Notes: generated by a model not told the origin, from the sequence alone. Positions 10,260 to 23,000 are shown, numbered from the stretch's first letter. The stretch is DNA of 29,788 nt from Smittium mucronatum (GCA_001953115.1 LSSL01000677.1:1-29788); one strand, 5' to 3'. Numbers and translations are program-made.

Positions 10260-13043
10260 ATGACTTCTCCAAGACTAGATCTTTCCTACAAGTTCCCAAG
10301 CTCCAAATCCATTTCGAGTGAAATGACAACTAGCGACCATCGCGAGCCAAAAAAAGCCGATATTCCTAAAAACTCTGAGATTCCACCTGAACTCGAGCCT
10401 CTTTTAGACACTGACTACGATACGGGTCTATCCAATGAAGAGTATGAAAAACGGCTCGCTACTTTTGGAAACAACGAAATCGCAGAGAAAAAAAAGAATA
10501 AATTACTACATTTTCTATCCTTCTTTGGTGGATCAATCGCCTTCCTCATAGATTTCGCCCTCATCCTGACCGCAATCACCAAGGACTGGGTCAATTTCGC
10601 CATCATCGGTGCATTACTGTTCCTCAATGCCTTCATTGGGTGGTTCGAAGAATCTAAAGCAGAAAATGCAGTCGATAGTTTGAAGAACAGTCTTGCACTC
10701 AAGAGCAAAGTCTGGAGAGACTCTGAACTCGTTGATGTTGATAGTAAGTTTTTGGTTCCTGGTGACATTATCGTCGTTCGGTTAGGCGATATTGTGCCCG
10801 CTGATGCTCTTCTCCTTGGAATCGGGGTTGATGGGTCTGAGACTGAAGTTGATCTGCTCGTAGACCAGGCTGGTCTCACTGGCGAATCATTACCCGTGCA
10901 GAAATCTAAAGGCGATATGATCTACTCGTCATCTGTCGTTAAACAAGGCCAGATGAAGGCAATTGTCGTAAAAACTGGTGAACATACATTCATTGGTAAA
11001 GCTGCCAGTCTCATCGCTATCACTAACGAGCCTGGCCACTTCCAGGTCATCATCAACACTATCGGAAACTTCTTGGTATACATAACAATCGTCATGGTTC
11101 TGGTAATATTTATTTTCTTGCTTGTGAAAAGAATCGGGTTTAATAACGGTAAACTCTCTAAAGAAGATCTCTTGTCTTCATTGGAAGATGTTGTCGTTCT
11201 CACTGTTGCCGCTATCCCCGTTGGCTTGCCAACTGTTTTGTCCGTAACTATGGCTGTCGGTTCAAACCAGCTTGCAAAAAAAAATGTTATTGTTAAGCGC
11301 CTCACCGCAGTTGAGGAAATGGCCTCTATCTCAATCCTCTGCTCTGATAAAACCGGAACCCTAACTCTCAACAAGCTCACTTTCGATGAACCTTTCTTGA
11401 AAAACGGTTTCAAAAGCAACGATATTTTATTTTATGCCTACTTGGCTGCTGAACCAGCTACTGCTGACCCTATTGAATCCGCTGTCAGAACTGCTGCTAC
11501 AACCCAAGTTCCGGTATTGCAAGACCTCCCAAACCACAAAGTTCCCGGATACAAAGTATTAGCTTTCACGCCTTTCAACCCAAGTACAAAAATGACTAAA
11601 GCCAAAATCCTCGACGAAAAGGCGGGTACTTCATTCAGAGTCGCTAAAGGTGCCCCACAAGTTATCATCAGCTTGTGTAATGGAGACGATGAGGCCACAA
11701 ATATGGTGAATCAAATGGCATCCCGCGGGTTTAGAGCTCTTGGTGTCGCTATTAACCATAGCGACAACGAAGAATCAGGGTGGGAATTGGTTGGATTGAT
11801 TTCGCTGTTGGATCCACCTAGACCCGATTCAGCCGATACAATAAACAAGTGCCACGACATGGGCATATCAGTGAAGATGATTACTGGTGACCAAATGGTT
11901 ATCGCCAAGGAGGTGGCTAATAGACTAGGGATGCACCAAGTTATCCTCAGCGCTGAAAAATTGGTCGATTCTGATATCACAGAGGAACAGCGACGCGATC
12001 GCTGTTTCAAGGCTGATGGATTTTCTGAAGTTGTCCCAGAGCACAAGTTTATGATCATCGATGCTTTGCAGAAGAAGGGTAACATTGTTGGAATGACGGG
12101 CGATGGTGTAAATGACGCTCCCGCTCTAAAGAAGTCAAATGTTGGTATTGCCGTCCATGGATCTACCGATGCAGCCCGAGCTGCTGCCGACATAATTCTC
12201 TTGGAATCTGGACTTTCATCCATTATCGATGGTGTCTTGGTATCCCGCGCAATATTCCAGAGAATGAGATCTTATGCTCTGTACAGAATCACATCAACTA
12301 TCCATTTCCTAATATTCTTTTTCATTATCACCTTGGCTTTCAATTGGAAAATGTCGCCCAGTCTCTTGATCCTTATAGCCGTTCTAAACGATGCCGCCAC
12401 AATAGTCATTGCTTTTGACAATGCCCAAGTTTCAAAAACTCCGGATAAATGGAGAATTGGGCAGCTGATCACCCTGTCTGTCATCCTTGGCTCGCTCTTA
12501 AGTGTTCTGTCATTTGCAGTATTCTTTGTCGCCCGAGACGCGTACAAAATACCTGTCCACAGTCTATTCAAACCCAAAGCCGAACTCGCTGGTCTCGACC
12601 ACAGAATGCAATCGATCATATACCTAAACATCTCTTCCGCACCTCACTTTGTCATTTTCTCAACTAGACTCTCTGACTTTTTCTTCATGAACGTTCCTTC
12701 ATTCACTTTTTCGTTCGCCGTCATCTCCACCCAAGTGTTCGCCACTATTCTCTGTTCCGTAGGAATAAAGGGCTTTGTTGACAAGATCGGATTCGCCTGG
12801 GGATTCTCGCTCCTCGGTATCTCATTCATCTTCTTTGTTATCCTCGATGTCGTTAAAGTCTACGTCATGCGGTTCTGGAGCTTTGAGCTCGTCGCTACCC
12901 TCTGGCCAACTAAAGCCCACCGCACTAAAATCAGAAAAAGAGTTGCCCAAAATGCTCGTTTAGATCGCGTCTCTAAAACCGTCCAAAAGATCAGAGCCAC
13001 CATTATCGCTAATCAATTGATCGAAAAGGGTAAACGAGTATAA
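10260..13043 (+). CDS. PMA1: Plasma-membrane H+-ATPase (P3A-type P-type ATPase)
   Basis: This single-exon, 927-residue protein pumps protons out of the cell using ATP, setting the membrane potential and cytosolic pH. All P-type landmarks are present: actuator loop TGES at 207-210, PVGLP in TM4 near 320-324, phosphorylation site DKTGT with Asp363, nucleotide-site KGAP at 463-466, DPPRP at 518-522, TGD at 542-544 and the hinge TGDGVNDAPALKK from 613. Ten membrane segments are readable: two at about 85-130, two at 265-335, and six between 675 and 870. TM6 has NDAATIVIAFDNA, placing Asp711 where yeast Asp730 and plant Asp684 lie. In TM5, Arg676 and His682 match yeast Arg695 and His701, but the yeast Glu703 position is Leu684. 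The C-terminus is a short basic tail ending KGKRV, without a recognisable yeast Ser-Thr regulatory pair or plant 14-3-3 site. The start is the first ATG; Met22 is an alternative. Confidence 0.95.
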   Translation: MTSPRLDLSYKFPSSKSISSEMTTSDHREPKKADIPKNSEIPPELEPLLDTDYDTGLSNEEYEKRLATFGNNEIAEKKKNKLLHFLSFFGGSIAFLIDFALILTAITKDWVNFAIIGALLFLNAFIGWFEESKAENAVDSLKNSLALKSKVWRDSELVDVDSKFLVPGDIIVVRLGDIVPADALLLGIGVDGSETEVDLLVDQAGLTGESLPVQKSKGDMIYSSSVVKQGQMKAIVVKTGEHTFIGKAASLIAITNEPGHFQVIINTIGNFLVYITIVMVLVIFIFLLVKRIGFNNGKLSKEDLLSSLEDVVVLTVAAIPVGLPTVLSVTMAVGSNQLAKKNVIVKRLTAVEEMASISILCSDKTGTLTLNKLTFDEPFLKNGFKSNDILFYAYLAAEPATADPIESAVRTAATTQVPVLQDLPNHKVPGYKVLAFTPFNPSTKMTKAKILDEKAGTSFRVAKGAPQVIISLCNGDDEATNMVNQMASRGFRALGVAINHSDNEESGWELVGLISLLDPPRPDSADTINKCHDMGISVKMITGDQMVIAKEVANRLGMHQVILSAEKLVDSDITEEQRRDRCFKADGFSEVVPEHKFMIIDALQKKGNIVGMTGDGVNDAPALKKSNVGIAVHGSTDAARAAADIILLESGLSSIIDGVLVSRAIFQRMRSYALYRITSTIHFLIFFFIITLAFNWKMSPSLLILIAVLNDAATIVIAFDNAQVSKTPDKWRIGQLITLSVILGSLLSVLSFAVFFVARDAYKIPVHSLFKPKAELAGLDHRMQSIIYLNISSAPHFVIFSTRLSDFFFMNVPSFTFSFAVISTQVFATILCSVGIKGFVDKIGFAWGFSLLGISFIFFVILDVVKVYVMRFWSFELVATLWPTKAHRTKIRKRVAQNARLDRVSKTVQKIRATIIANQLIEKGKRV

Positions 13044-14001
13044 TCGCTTCCTTCCTTCCACACCCCCTCCTCTCCTTTTCTTTACAATATAAAATTATTT
13101 TTATTACCACCAAATTATTTTTTTATTTTAAAATTTTTTCTAGAATAGCAAGAATTCATTAAACATAAATGCCTTTTTTGGGAATTAGCAAGATAAGGTG
13201 TGAAATGTATTTAATTTTTTTTTCAAGCAATTTAACATTAAAGTTTAGAATTTGATTGCATTTTTGAAAAGCTCCATTAAAAAAAATCCGTTTGCTGATA
13301 CGAGATTGAAATATACCTTAAATTTATTAACTTGAATCAAAAACTCGTTTTCAAGATCCTTCTTTTTTTCTGTTATAAATCAAATATGATCTTTTAGAAA
13401 TTAAATAAAACTTCCTTCTATTTTTAGTACATAATACCAATTCTTCTTTTGGCAAATTTACAAAAAAGCACATATTTTGTACTCGAGACCAAAAAGTGAA
13501 CTATAAACTCGAAGTTATTCATTAAAAAAATCCTTGCTACATAGTCAACATTTTGAAATTAGTTATTATACCAAAAAGTTTTTCATTATTCTTTGGTATC
13601 TTTAACATTCTCTATATTCTGTCCGAAAAATAAAAGAGTATTGCCAATTTCGTGGTAAAATAATAATAATGAATGAATGTTGCCAGACTCTTACCTAATA
13701 AACCATCCAAGTGGCTCAAATGCAGCAACCAATTGGCTAACAAATACCCATTTCTTACAATTTCTCGTCTTTGAACAGAAAAATCGAAATCTTTTAGCCA
13801 ACGATTTAAAAGGAATTTCAATAAAACAGACAAATTCAGCAATTTATAAAAATTGAAATTCAAAATTGTAAGTTTTTGTGAATATAAAAAAAATGCAATG
13901 GTTGTCATTTGATTTATGGTTTACCATTCTCTTTTAAAATAAACAAAGCAAAATAAATCGGAATGCCATTCGAATACTGGCTATAGTAATAATAATAAAA
14001 A
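13044..14001. other. Intergenic region between H+-ATPase and ATR genes
   Basis: The first 50 bases after the ATPase stop are strikingly C/T-rich and then give way to AT-rich DNA, probably the 3' UTR and terminator. The remainder leads into the ATR gene. A 98-codon minus-strand frame at 13612-13908 contains a stretch of mixed composition (13690-13800) and a GTAAGA donor-like site, but it matches no family I recognise. I leave it uncalled and list it as a finding. Confidence 0.45.
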
Positions 14002-17000
14002 ATGATTTCTAGCGCCAGGTATGTATCCAATTATATATTTTTCTTTATTTACAAAATTCGTTAGATTATCAAGGTTTGTGTTTATCTACGCTGCGTAGAA
14101 ACGATTGTATTTCTGAAGACTTGATTTCCAGTTTATTCATCAATGATACTCTTGAGAATCTACAAGTAAATGTAGAAGATTTGATTTTCAAATTTACGAC
14201 TTGTAATTCTAAAAACGATATATTTGTAAGCCGCTATTTATTTTTACTTCCCTCAATATGTAAATATATGTGTTCTTTTTTTTACTAAAAACTTGCTGAT
14301 ATCTTTATAAATTCCAAAAAAATTTGGGACAGGAATATGGATATGAATATCTTTCCGAATTTAAAGATATTATAGATAACCACAACATTTTATCTTGTGA
14401 GAATATTCTTTCTTTAAAGGAAAGCTCAGTAGATTTCATTTTGTATGGGATCCAAGAATTTCAACAGGTATAATTTTTCCAAGTTGATTTATTGCTCTTC
14501 AAATTTTTATATCTTCAAACTTCTTTTATTTATTTTATATGTTTTTTTTTTCAATAGTGCGATTCGAGCCAATTTTCTAAATTGATCTCTTTGATATCTC
14601 TTCTTTTAAAGAATTTGATTTTGTTTATTTCTAGTAAGTATTGAGCAATAAAAAAATCTATTTTTATCTGAAACCTCATTTATAACAGCCTGTTGAAACC
14701 CCGCTTTTAGAATTTGGATCAACCAAGCTATCTAACAAGGAAAATCAAATAGTCTTTTTTCTTTTTATATTTGGTGATTTTACAAAAATCGACATCAATA
14801 ACTCGAAAATTCAAAACATTAATGATCCTCCTCGCCAATTAGTAGGAAATAAAAGGAAGCTACCTCCTGATGATTCTTCCCTCGAATTCGAGAAAAAAAG
14901 TTCAATCTCTATGTCACTATACCCTGAACTCCTACAATGGATATTAAGTCACGAAATAGATTTAATTTTGGACACAGAAATTTTAGATTTTTTGTTTTAT
15001 TCACTTAATCGAAATGAATTTCCAGAATTACAGACCATTTCATGGATATATCTACCCAAGCTATTTTGTGATTTGAATGTTTCTGATGAGTTTTATCTAA
15101 TTTTCTTTAATAACACAAAGATCACTGATTTGATTTTAGATTCAACCAAAGAACTGGCCCTGAAATCACTAGGATTTATTTCTTGTGCTCGCGCTAAAAG
15201 TTTGTTTTACTATTTGGATAATAATATTCAATACTTTTGTCGTGTTTGTGATTCCAAGATTTATTTAAAAAATGCCAATTCATTAAAAATTTTCTCTAAC
15301 GATTCTGCTCATAAAGCTTATCTTCAAGATTCAACTAGCTTTGCTCCTTGCAAGTACTCTTCCTCTTTTTTGGACTCTATAAATTCAACAAATGATAATG
15401 ATCATATTTCGAAAAATTCATCTATAAGCGACTGGATCGCCTATTGGAGATTAACATTGAACAACCAACCACTTTTAATCAGAGTGAAAGCTTTTAATAG
15501 TTTATCAAGATTCATTTCTCATGTTCCATCTGATGAGTTGAATATTAAATCTTCCCCCCTAACTGCTGGCATTCTCCGAGCCCTCAATTATGATGAACAG
15601 GAACTTAGACTTTCTGCCCTGTATGACCACTATATCTATTCTCTATTCTTTATTCAATTCTTTCAATTTTTTTTTAATTTTTTTTTGAAACAATATTTTT
15701 TATAGAAAAGTCTTGGAATCCTATATTAAAAACCAAGAATGGGACAAACCTTCCGTTTATGAAATCAAAAAATTAAATAGATCTGAGTTGTTGAGTTTTG
15801 TTGAGGGTCAACGAGATCTTTATACAAGTCCCTCATTAAAAAATGATGCGATTGTCAGCCTGTGCGGGTCAATTTGCTGGTAATATTTATTTGTCTTTTT
15901 CCCTGTTTACTTTTACTTTTACTTTTACTTTTACTTTTANNNNNNNNNNNNNNNNNNNNNNNNNNNNNNNNNNNNNNNNNNNNNNNNNNNNNNNNNNNNN
16001 NNNNNNNNNNNNNNNNNNNNNNNNNNNNNNNNNNNNNNNNNNNNNNNNNNNNNNNNNNNNNNNNNNNNNNNNNNNNNNNNNNNNNNNNNNNNNNNNNNNN
16101 NNNNNNNNNNNNNNNNNNNNNNNNNNNNNNNNNNNNNNNNNNNNNNNNNNNNNNNNNNNNNNNNNNNNNNNNNNNNNNNNNNNNNNNNNNNNNNNNNNNN
16201 NNNNNNNNNNNNNNNNNNNNNNNNNNNNNNNNNNNNNNNNNNNNNNNNNNNNNNNNNNNNNNNNNNNNNNNNNNNNNNNNNNNNNNNNNNNNNNNNNNNN
16301 NNNNNNNNNNNNNNNNNNNNNCTTTTACTTTTACTTTTACTTTTACTTTTACTTTTACTTTTACTTTTATTTTTATTTTTATTATTCTTTAAAGCTAAAG
16401 CAGTATGGTTACTACTCAACTTCATTTGTAAAACATTTTTTCGATTTCTCACTCTTCAAACATACTCCAAATTTAATTTAACCTGTAATTTATTTTTTAG
16501 CGAATCCAAAGAATCAGACCAAAACTTCTCTTCCTCTCTGTTTTATCTTGTTGAATTTTATTGCAAACCATCTGTTCTGACTCAAGCATTAGCTCATTCA
16601 CAGCTCCAAAATATATCCAAAAATAAATCTAAAGCTTTATCTGATATTTTATATTCAAATATTGACTTTATTTGTGGGCCATTATCATCTGCACTTAGTT
16701 TTAGACCCAAAATATTGGATAAATACGTTTGTTTGATGGGATATCCATCAACCAAATCTTTTTTAGAATCAAAGCTAGAGCGAATTCTCCCATATTTGAT
16801 TATTAATCAGTTGATTCAAACTTTGTCTGACATCTCTCGAATATTAAATGAAAAGCTACAAATAATTTGTGTAAAATCTGCTCATACCATATTATCAACG
16901 ATTTTCTTACTGGATGACAATAAAATGCAATCGTCTTTACAAACTTACTTGAATATCCTTGCTTCTAAAAGCCTAATTCAAGATTCTAAATCATCAAACG

Positions 17001-20000
17001 AAGATTCCAACAAAGAAAAGACTTATCCTAACTTTGCAGAAAATTCAAACTTTGCAGAGTCTAGCGAGTCAAACAATAATACAGTAATAAGTGTTTCAAG
17101 CTTACTAAAAAGCTGTTCGGTTAAACTTGCATTTGAACTTGTTTCTGAAATCGGAAACACAAAAAATGAAGTTTCATTACGGGCTCAAAGCGCATTAATA
17201 ATGGTAATCCAATCAATTTTCGGCAACAATTTTTCTAAAGAAAATGAATATGGTGATTTAACTGTTCAAGATGTTTGTACCCAGATAAACACTCAATCCA
17301 GAATTAACAAAGCCCAAGGCAGGCAGGAAAAAATCAAAAAAATCTTTAAGGATTCCTCCAGTTGCCTGATATACTCCCAAAGTAAAAACGAATTCTTGAA
17401 TTCTAACTCACTCGAGCTAGGAAGTTTGGAAATTAAAAAATTTACACAAAGATGCTTACTCGGCTTATTAGCTAGTGTCAATGAATTATTCGAGTCTAAT
17501 CCCTTACAAGAATCGATTGATTGTCATCAAGAATACTCAGAAAGATCCACTAATACGCTTCTAAAAATGGTAGTTTCTCTTAGATTTCTCTTTCAAATAA
17601 TTGGGAAATTCATGAAGAAACACTTGTCATCGATTGTTAAAACTCTGATTGTTCCCATAAAGAACCCATACACAAGTCTAGAATCTCTTATTACCTATTC
17701 TGTTCTGATTGACTCTTTAAAGGATGCCAACCTAAGTATAAATAATATTAATTGCCTTATATCTCCTTTGGTCGAAATATCTCTAATTCATAACACCGAC
17801 GTTCCATTCTTTGAGCATGGAAGTTATTCTGGTAAAAAATTAGGTCAAGTGACTTGGGAAATTATAAATGATAGCTTGGTTCATATAATTGCTTATAATC
17901 ATTCGAAAATACGTACGAATTGGTTTGATATTTGCCCAGTACCAAATTTTAATGAACTAAAAGGGTCCAGAGCTTTGTACATTAAGCTATCTAAAAATGA
18001 GATATCAGTGGAAACCATAAGAAGAAAATCTAATCAAAACAGTAAAGAAGAAATAATCAAAATCGATGCAAGTAGTAGCCAAAGCTCCTCTGACGAAGAT
18101 AGTAGGATAGAAGGTCCTGAAAAGGATTTTTATATCTTTGATACCTTTTTGTTTTGTGATTATGACAAGTCTTTCAATGTTAATAAGGAGCTTGAGTTTA
18201 AAACGTTTAGTGATTTTGAATATACCGTTTCAATAATTCAAAAAATGGAAATATTAATACATAATTCAGATATCGTAATATCTACAGCCGCTTGCTTAGA
18301 GATGGAAGCAGCTCTCAAAACTATTTACCTGTCTAAATTTATTCTGGATAATCTAAAAGATTTGTCAATCTCAAATTCGTTTTCGGCGGTTACGAAATCC
18401 GAAAAAACTCAAGCTATACTATCCGACAAATTTTTACCGGCCAATGGACTTGATAATTCTAGTTTATTCGAATTTGAAAAATCCTTCGTTTTGAATCTAA
18501 AAAATTACTCCAAACAATATTTTTCAGACACTGATGTCCATGATTCAGAAATAGCCATTAAAAACTACTCATCAAATGACAAAAAAGATCTTGATGATTC
18601 TAGAAATAGTATTAGATTTATTGCGCTTTTAACAAACTCTATAATTAATGTTATCAAAAAACATGGAGGAAAAAACCGATTTATTGATATTTGTTGTGGC
18701 CGGCTTTTAGGGTTATTGGGGCTCTGTAACGAAAGGGTGCAAATGTACGATATACCCACCTCTATTCCTACAAATCTAAACTACAATCTTCATTTATCAG
18801 AATCAAAAAAAAATTCTGATGCTTATGGACTATTTAACCTTTTTTTTAGCGATGGAATTATATATTTTGTTCGATATATTATTGTAAACCACCTTGCACC
18901 TCTTCTTATATCTTTCAGATCTCCTTTTAATCAATTATGTCTAGCATATTCAATTCAGGAGCTTTTAAAGATTTGTCTATTTTCTTCCCTCATTCCCCCA
19001 AAACGTGCTGATACTTTCTATATTCCAAGGAATTCTGAAAATCTTTCAAGCGATAATAGAAATGTCGAGTATTCGGTTCATTTTCCACAAGAAAGAGATG
19101 AGCTATCTCAGGATCTTGGGATTTTAAGATTACCCAAAGAACAATCGGGGTCTTATCGAGCTATTTTCAATAATGATATTGTTTTGGAAGTGTGGGAATC
19201 ATTACCAGAAAATATTTCAGAGCTTATAAGCCCATTATTGGAATCTAGATATCTGATAGAAACCGATTTAAATAATGTAAATTATATTCATAAAAATGAA
19301 ATCGCTAATAATTTTCAAAAACATGATGTTGATTCTGATAAAAATTTACAAACTGATCCGTATGCCGAAAATCGTAGTGTTCCTAAATCAAATTGGGCAC
19401 ATCATAGTCTAGATCTAATGGATACCTCTATAATATCTATATTTGAAACATCTACATCTTTTGAGTTTTGGATTCAATCCTGGTTACTGTCATTAATAAA
19501 CATCATGCCCAAAAACTCTGTATCTAAGATTTTTTTGGCTTGTTCTAGTTCAATATCCGAATCGCCCATAGAACTTTCTATAGCAATTCTTCGACAAGCA
19601 ATTTTATACATCTCAACTTTACATCATTATAATAACAATGGAATCTCCGTGCAAATATTAAGTAGCTTCTTATTTTCCGGTAATTCAATTTTTAAATCAA
19701 AGTCTACCAAAGAAAACGAAATTCTGACTATCCAAAACCCTAATTATCAGTTTAAGTGTAGCTCAGGTGATTTGTTTTACCATGTATATAAAGAATTAAA
19801 AGCAGTTTTTGATCCAAATCTGAATCTTGTAATGTCTAGCGAATGTAGGAAAAAATCAATTAGAACTATTCTTAATATGTTTGATTACTTCCATGACTAT
19901 ATACGAAAATCCCCTCTTTCTCCGAATATCTCCTTAAGAGAAGCATCTCTCCACGACTCACAATTACTTAATTCTCGTCAACCAGATTCACTATTGAATT

Positions 20001-23000
20001 CCAGCAATTCAGAAGATTTTATTATGGATCAATTAAATTTAATTGAAAATAATTTAAAATCTTCTGGAAAATCTTTTGATAAGGCTGACCCCCTAAAAAA
20101 TTTTGGCGGAAATCTCACAATTCTACAACTAGTTCTTGGATCTGCAATCCCTTTTGATAAAATGGCTATATCTGCTATGATTTGTGGTGAATATCAAAAA
20201 TCATTGTTATTTATGGAAAAGTTTTCTAAAATGGGAGAATTGACAGAGGAGTCTCAAATGTACTTGTTAAAGTTTAGTTTGTTAGTCTATGTTATGTTAT
20301 TCGACATTGATGGAATTATCGGCTGCTCAAATAATTTATGGAAAAAGGGAATTGACCCCAATGAATTAATCACCAAGAATTCACTGACAGATTTAAAATT
20401 ACAGGATTCAAGCTTAGATCCCATTAAATTTATCCAAAGCAAAATTGATGTTGATCCCACAAGAATATTTCGTGCTTTTGATACCAGAGATTGGTCCAAC
20501 TCTTTATTTAGATACGAATCCAATCTACAAGTTAATCCAAATGATTCAGAATCACAACTGGGCTGGATTAATTGCCAACAAAACATGGGTCAATGGAATG
20601 TCTCATTATCAAGCGGAAAAAATTGGCTTTTGGAAACTGAATCAACGAAATCAGAAAGAGAAAGTCTTCTTGATTTGTGTGCTGCCTCAGCATGGAGATT
20701 AGGAGCTTGGGACTTTGATGAAGAATTAGCTAAAAATGTTAATAACTCAGCCAACTCAATGAAAAGCTCTAAAACCTTAATCAATGCCAGCTTGGACAAT
20801 CCATATAATTTTAATGCCTCCGTAAAACAAAAGGATATCTTCTATCGTTTCAACCAACCTGAGGATTTGTCTAATTCAATGCCTGAGTCTTTTAATCGTT
20901 CATTGCTTTACATATTCTCGAAATTTAGGTCATTATTAGAAAACTATCACCAATTCAACAATGCAGACTCTTTGCTATCTAATCTGCTAAAAATAAAAAG
21001 TTATGTTAACGCAGATAGATATTATGTATGTCGCACTGATGAGACTTTGTCTGGGAATATAGACTCTCTTTCGTCCTCATCCGGGTTTGCTGATATGGAC
21101 TCTTTAAATTCCCCTGGGTTAGATACAATACATTCGAAGTTATTAAAATTGCATATTTTAACCGATTTTGAATCCGTTCTAGACTTTATAATTGAAATAT
21201 ATTGCTCCAGCTCGCCTATTGAGGCCGAGAAAAATGAAAATTCTGTGATTTTCGAATCTTCGGTCCAATATTGCCTATCTGATATATTTAGTAATTGGAA
21301 CACTAGATTTGTTTTAATACCCTCTCAATATAAATTACAAGAGCCAGTCCTTTCATCTCATCTACAAATTATAGAAATTATAGGGTAAATGAATTTTTTT
21401 CATTTTTTTAATGAAATTTTCTCTTTTTTACTTTTATTATAAAAGAATCAGTACAATTTTTTTTTTTAAATTTTCAAATTTAGAAATTCAAAATTAATCA
21501 AGCCCAATTCTGATCCTTCTCAAATACTTTTTGACCAAATTTACTTTACATGGCTACAATTAATGAGATCTGCCAGAACCGGAAATTGCCCCAGTGCCGC
21601 TATAAGTACTATGTTCAGATTCAAAACTCTGTCCAACTCTTTAGATAATATAATATCATCTAATTGTGCCCATAATATTTCGCCTAACTTGGTACACCCC
21701 CTTAGTTCTTGTTTTTTCAAGAATGACCTGTTGATTGAAAAAGCAAAGATAATGTATGAGTGTGGCCTTTCCTCTCAACATAATGTGGGAATGAATGAAA
21801 TGCAGTCTGTTGTAGAAAATACAATTTCTTCTCTTGTTCTGAATGAGAAAGTTTTCGGGAACTGTACTGAAACAGAAACTAATTTCATTAAAGCCTATAA
21901 GCTCAATGGACTTAGTGGCACTCTCTCCGATATTATCCCTAGTCAGGTGAACCTTGATTTGTACAAAAACGATCCCATAATTTATCAAGAAATCAAAAAT
22001 CTAGGAAGCTCGAATGTTTTAAATCTTACTTCAGAAGAAATCAAAATCCTCAAAAAAATTTTGAAGCCCTTAACTGAGCAGGAAATATCTTTAACCAGAC
22101 TAGCTTATCTCGAGGTATTCTAATCTACTTGTAATTAATGGAGTGTTTATCTTTTGTATTTTTTCTGTGATTTGGTTTTATATTGTAAATTTAGGCGGGA
22201 ATGTCAGTATTAGAATGGAAGACAGAAAATGGACTAATTACCCAAAACGGAGTTTCTAAAAAATTTGAGGGTATTTTAGCTGTTCAGGATAATCTCAAGT
22301 CGCATTATATGATTGCAAAGGTTTACGATACTATGCTAACCAACGCAAAGGAACATTTACTATCTGAAAAATTGAATCAAAAAGAATCTTCCTCAAAGTA
22401 ACACCTCTTTTATTCTTTTATTCTTTTATTCTTTTGTTTTTTTAAGTGTTTAATGAATATTGTTTTGATTAGAGAGTCTCAGACACCTAATTCTAGGTAT
22501 TTAAGATTTTTTCATTTGATTAAACAAGATTTAAAATATATTTTTAATATATATTTTTACCATTAACATTTCTTTAAAAATAACTATATCTTTTCTTTTT
22601 TTCAGAAGAGGATCGCAAGCCAAAAATACTAGGTTAGATATCTTTCTATTTCCATCTATTCTTTGTTTCAATATCATCTCTTACTTTATTGAGGCCTATT
22701 TATATGAATTCTTTCTAATTGTTATTTTTCTAAAATAATTTTTTTTTAATTTAAAAATTAAATTTAGGGTTGAGACTAACTTGTCAACAATAAGATATTA
22801 CATTATACGCCACTACAGTAGAGTTTGTTTATCAAGTTCACAATATTTATATCAGGCAATGGCTAGACTATTCACAGTTTGGTTTAACTTTGGAGATATT
22901 ATGACGAATTCTGAAAATTCATCTAAACAGTAATTTAAAATATTCATTATTTTAGAAATTCTATGTAAATTCTATTAACCTTATAATTTATTTTGATTAT

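Larger units (their letters stand above)
15880..16500 (+). other. ATR intron 6 with repeat and assembly gap
   Basis: The intron runs from GTAATA after ...SICW (split codon) to TTTTTTAG before CESKESDQNF, joining exons 6 and 7 in phase 2. It is 621 bases as written, against 75-135 for the other introns, because it holds a hexanucleotide array and 382 N. The true size is unknown. The reading frames that appear to cross the gap come from the repeat and the N run and are not genes. Confidence 0.85.

Noticed and set aside
10415..12829. Antisense frames of up to 170 codons under the H+-ATPase gene
   Set aside because: They are shadows of a strongly coding sense strand with conserved motifs throughout.
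13800..13880. An additional upstream ATR exon on the plus strand, between an ACAG and a GTAAGT
   Set aside because: One frame stays open about 25 codons but reaches a stop before the donor, and the others stop sooner.
15905..16384. TTTTAC array as an interstitial telomere
   Set aside because: It lacks the G-rich strand of telomere repeats and sits inside an intron of a conserved gene; a microsatellite is the simpler reading.
15843..16481. Reading frames running across the N gap, with FTFTFT, LLLL or KSKSKS tracts
   Set aside because: They exist only because N and a stop-free hexamer repeat keep all frames open. The region is an intron with consistent flanking exons.
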